DNA of 9,269 nucleotides from a bacterium (GTDB taxonomy: Bacteria; Ratteibacteria; UBA8468; B48-G9; JAFGKM01), in assembly GCA_026416755.1 (NCBI GenBank), contig JAOAEP010000049.1, positions 1 through 9,269 of the forward strand. The letters run 5' to 3'. This document shows, piece by piece, positions 7,501 through 9,269 of this stretch (position 1 is its first letter; every line of letters begins with the position of its first letter). A program made the translations under genes and the position numbers. The notes under the pieces were generated by a model that did not search any database, was not told where the DNA came from, and worked only from the letters and a program-made list of their open reading frames with translations.

Positions 7501-8687
7501 ATTTTGAAGATTTAAAGAAAATACTTGAAAAAAAACAAGAAGATATAGAAAAAGATGTAAAAGAAATTATTGAAAGAGTAAAAAATCAAGGAGACAAGGC
7601 AATTTTTTATTTTACCGAAAAATTTGATAAGGTTAAACTTGAAAAATTGAAGATTACAGAAAATGAGATAGAAGGAAGTAAAAAATATTTAAAAGGGAAA
7701 ATTTTTGAATGTATAAAAAAAGCAAAAGAAAGAATTGAAAAATATCATAAAAAACAATTACCAAAAGGATTTAAAATAAAAGAAAAAGATATTGAGATTG
7801 AATTTAAATATTCTCCTATTGAAAAAATTGGTATATATATTCCTGGGGGACAAGTTCCTTTAATTTCCACAGTTTTAATGACAATTATTCCAGCAAAAAT
7901 AGCAGGCGTTAAAGAAATATATGTTTCCTCACCTCCTTCTTATAATGGGAAGATTCATCCTTTAATAATTGCAACTTGTGATTATCTTGGAGTAAAAAAT
8001 ATTTTCTCTGTAGGTGGAGTTTGTGCGATAACTGCTTTTGCTTTTGGAACTGAAACTATCCCAAAAGTTGATTTAATTGTAGGACCTGGAAATAAATATG
8101 TAAATTGTGCAAAAAAATTATTATATGGCCAAGTTGGAATTGACCTACCTGCAGGGCCGAGTGAAGTTGTTATTTTTTCTGATAATTCAGGTAAATTAAA
8201 TTTTATAGAATATGATTTAAAAGCACAGATTGAACATACAGATGGAATGGGAATTTTAATAACTACTGATGAAAAAATCGGAACTATTGTGTCAAAAAAT
8301 GTTGAAAAAGGATACTTGGTAGTTGTTAGAGATGAAAAAGAAGCAATTGAAATAATAAATTATATCTCTCCTGAACATTTACAAGTAATTTCAAAAAAAC
8401 CAGAGATTTTTAAAAACTGTAAAGCAGGAGCGATATTCATAGGAAACTATACACCAGCAACTATTGGAGATTATTTTGCAGGTCCTTCACATGTATTACC
8501 AACAGGAAAAACAGCAAGATTTTCTTCAGGGCTTTCTATATTTACTTTTTTAAGAAGTTATGCAATTATAAAATGTAAAAAAGAATTTATAAAAAAATAT
8601 GGAAGAGATATAGAAGAAATAGCAACAATAGAAGGTTTGAAAAATCACAGTTTATCAATAAAAGTTAGAAAGTCCATAATTAAATAA
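7488..8687 (+). CDS. hisD: Histidinol dehydrogenase
   Basis: HisD is a zinc enzyme that oxidises L-histidinol via histidinal to L-histidine using two NAD+, the last two steps of histidine synthesis. The protein has 399 residues, slightly shorter than the usual ~430. Motifs: GIYIPGGQVPLISTVLM, VDLIVGPGNKYV, IDLPAGPSEVV, AQIEH, SPEHLQ and GDYFAGPSHVLPTGKTARF. By alignment with E. coli HisD, the zinc ligands are Gln247, His250, Asp328 and His387, with the same 3- and 59-residue spacings; the catalytic acid/base pair is Glu296-His297. Two usually conserved spots differ: GGAQAI reads GGVCAI, and the residue after AQxEH is Thr instead of Asp. The ATG lies inside the last codons of rpe. The nearest purine-rich site, AGGA at 7471-7474, is 13 bases away, so translational coupling to rpe is likely. 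No other his gene is visible. Confidence 0.96.
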   Translation: MEKVNFEDLKKILEKKQEDIEKDVKEIIERVKNQGDKAIFYFTEKFDKVKLEKLKITENEIEGSKKYLKGKIFECIKKAKERIEKYHKKQLPKGFKIKEKDIEIEFKYSPIEKIGIYIPGGQVPLISTVLMTIIPAKIAGVKEIYVSSPPSYNGKIHPLIIATCDYLGVKNIFSVGGVCAITAFAFGTETIPKVDLIVGPGNKYVNCAKKLLYGQVGIDLPAGPSEVVIFSDNSGKLNFIEYDLKAQIEHTDGMGILITTDEKIGTIVSKNVEKGYLVVVRDEKEAIEIINYISPEHLQVISKKPEIFKNCKAGAIFIGNYTPATIGDYFAGPSHVLPTGKTARFSSGLSIFTFLRSYAIIKCKKEFIKKYGRDIEEIATIEGLKNHSLSIKVRKSIIK

Positions 8688-9269
8688 ATTCTATAAAGGA
8701 AATGTTTTTTTGTCGGAATATATCCAATATCTCCATTACCCTGACTAAATAAAAATAGAATAGAAAATTTCTTCAATCTTAAAAATCCTTTCTGAAATAT
8801 GTCTTCCATAAAAATCAATATCTCTTTAAGTTCCACCTCCCATTTAACCTTAAAAACAAATGGATTTATATCTCCACAAAATCCCTGAAAGAATATACCT
8901 TTATATCCTCTCTTTTCTATTTCTCTTATTATCCTACCTGGGTAATCTGCTGAAATTTTATTATTGATTCTAAGTGTTACAGGATGGAAAGCATAATTTA
9001 AATTATATATTCTCACTTTTTTTAAAATAATAACTCCAAGATTTAAGTCAAGGGGCTTAAGTTTATTATTCACTCTATTATAACTTATTGGTTCTATCTC
9101 TTCTATTTACCAATTTATTTTTACCTGTCCACTTTCATTTATTGCCTTTTCAGTCGTCATTATCAAACTTTCTTTAAGAAAATTCATATAATTGGAATTA
9201 ATTTCACCCATTGATCTTAAATTTATTGTTGTTGGCCCTGAATGAGTATGAATACATGAAATAAAGATG
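8645..9269 (-). pseudogene. Neutral ceramidase-like protein, decayed and partial
   Basis: Reading leftward from 9268, the frame gives IFISCIHTHSGP and LRSMGEI, the metal-binding THTHSGP region of the neutral/alkaline non-lysosomal ceramidase family. It meets an in-frame TAA at 9109-9107 and continues in the same frame with SYNR, NYAFHPVTL, ISADYPG and FFQGFCGDINP. NGDIGYIPT, normally far downstream, follows after only about 45 residues, so a large middle piece seems to be missing. The reading then dissolves into YRIYLIMDFL and ends at 8645, overlapping the 3' end of hisD by 43 bases, with none of the usual C-terminal domain. True ceramidases have a nucleophile Ser in GDxSPN; here it reads GDINP, as in many bacterial relatives of unknown substrate, so the name denotes the fold family only. 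A GTG at 9073 could start a 142-residue product but would lack the first metal motif. The N-terminus is beyond the window. Confidence 0.72.

Noticed and set aside
8688..8720. Bidirectional terminator between hisD and the convergent relic
   Set aside because: A T7 run is present at 8705-8711 but I found no stable stem before it on either strand.
8645..9073. A real 142-residue minus-strand gene starting at GTG 9073
   Set aside because: The homologous frame continues upstream past a single TAA to the THTHSGP motif, so the GTG is internal to a broken larger gene.

Overview
The window is about 27-28% G+C in the two rows I counted. Lysine, isoleucine and asparagine are frequent, arginine is mostly AGA, and ATA is a common isoleucine codon. 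The gene set points to an anaerobic bacterium: a 1421-residue fusion of the 2-hydroxyacyl-CoA dehydratase/activase family, a DUF1015 protein, ribulose-phosphate epimerase and histidinol dehydrogenase. The flanking SGNH hydrolase and the ceramidase-like relic belong to secreted hydrolase families that are common in Planctomycetes, Lentisphaerae and related candidate phyla such as Omnitrophota. That placement is a guess from family flavour, not a demonstrated assignment. Clear Shine-Dalgarno sequences are nearly absent.

Layout: (1) 1-1103 (+) is the 3' part of a DUF1015 gene cut by the window edge. (2) 1104-1223 is very T-rich and holds the out-of-frame remains of the SGNH gene's 5' end. (3) 1224-2447 (+) is the body of an SGNH/GDSL hydrolase. 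Its nucleophile-serine block lies just upstream in another frame, and a signal-peptide-like stretch lies in a third frame. (4) 2448-2514 is a short gap with a possible promoter so close to the next ATG that the message could be leaderless. (5) 2515-6780 (+) is the giant activase/dehydratase fusion. (6) 6850-7500 (+) is rpe, overlapping by 13 bases (7) hisD at 7488-8687 (+). (8) 8645-9269 (-) is a convergent ceramidase-like pseudogene with an in-frame stop, a missing middle and a truncated end; it runs off the window.

Functionally, rpe and hisD look translationally coupled. Rpe interconverts pentose phosphates, which feed PRPP and therefore histidine, and HisD performs the last two steps of histidine synthesis. 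The fusion protein carries two ATPase modules of the archerase (radical dehydratase activator) type, whose four iron-sulfur cysteines reproduce the spacing of the homodimeric activator. These are followed by cysteine-rich dehydratase-like modules, so an ATP-driven low-potential electron injector and its acceptor appear to sit in one chain. Its substrate cannot be read from the sequence. I found no CRISPR array, tRNA, rRNA, insertion sequence or phage gene. The least ordinary features are the single-chain activase/dehydratase with its possible leaderless start, and the two disrupted secreted-hydrolase genes next to intact housekeeping genes.
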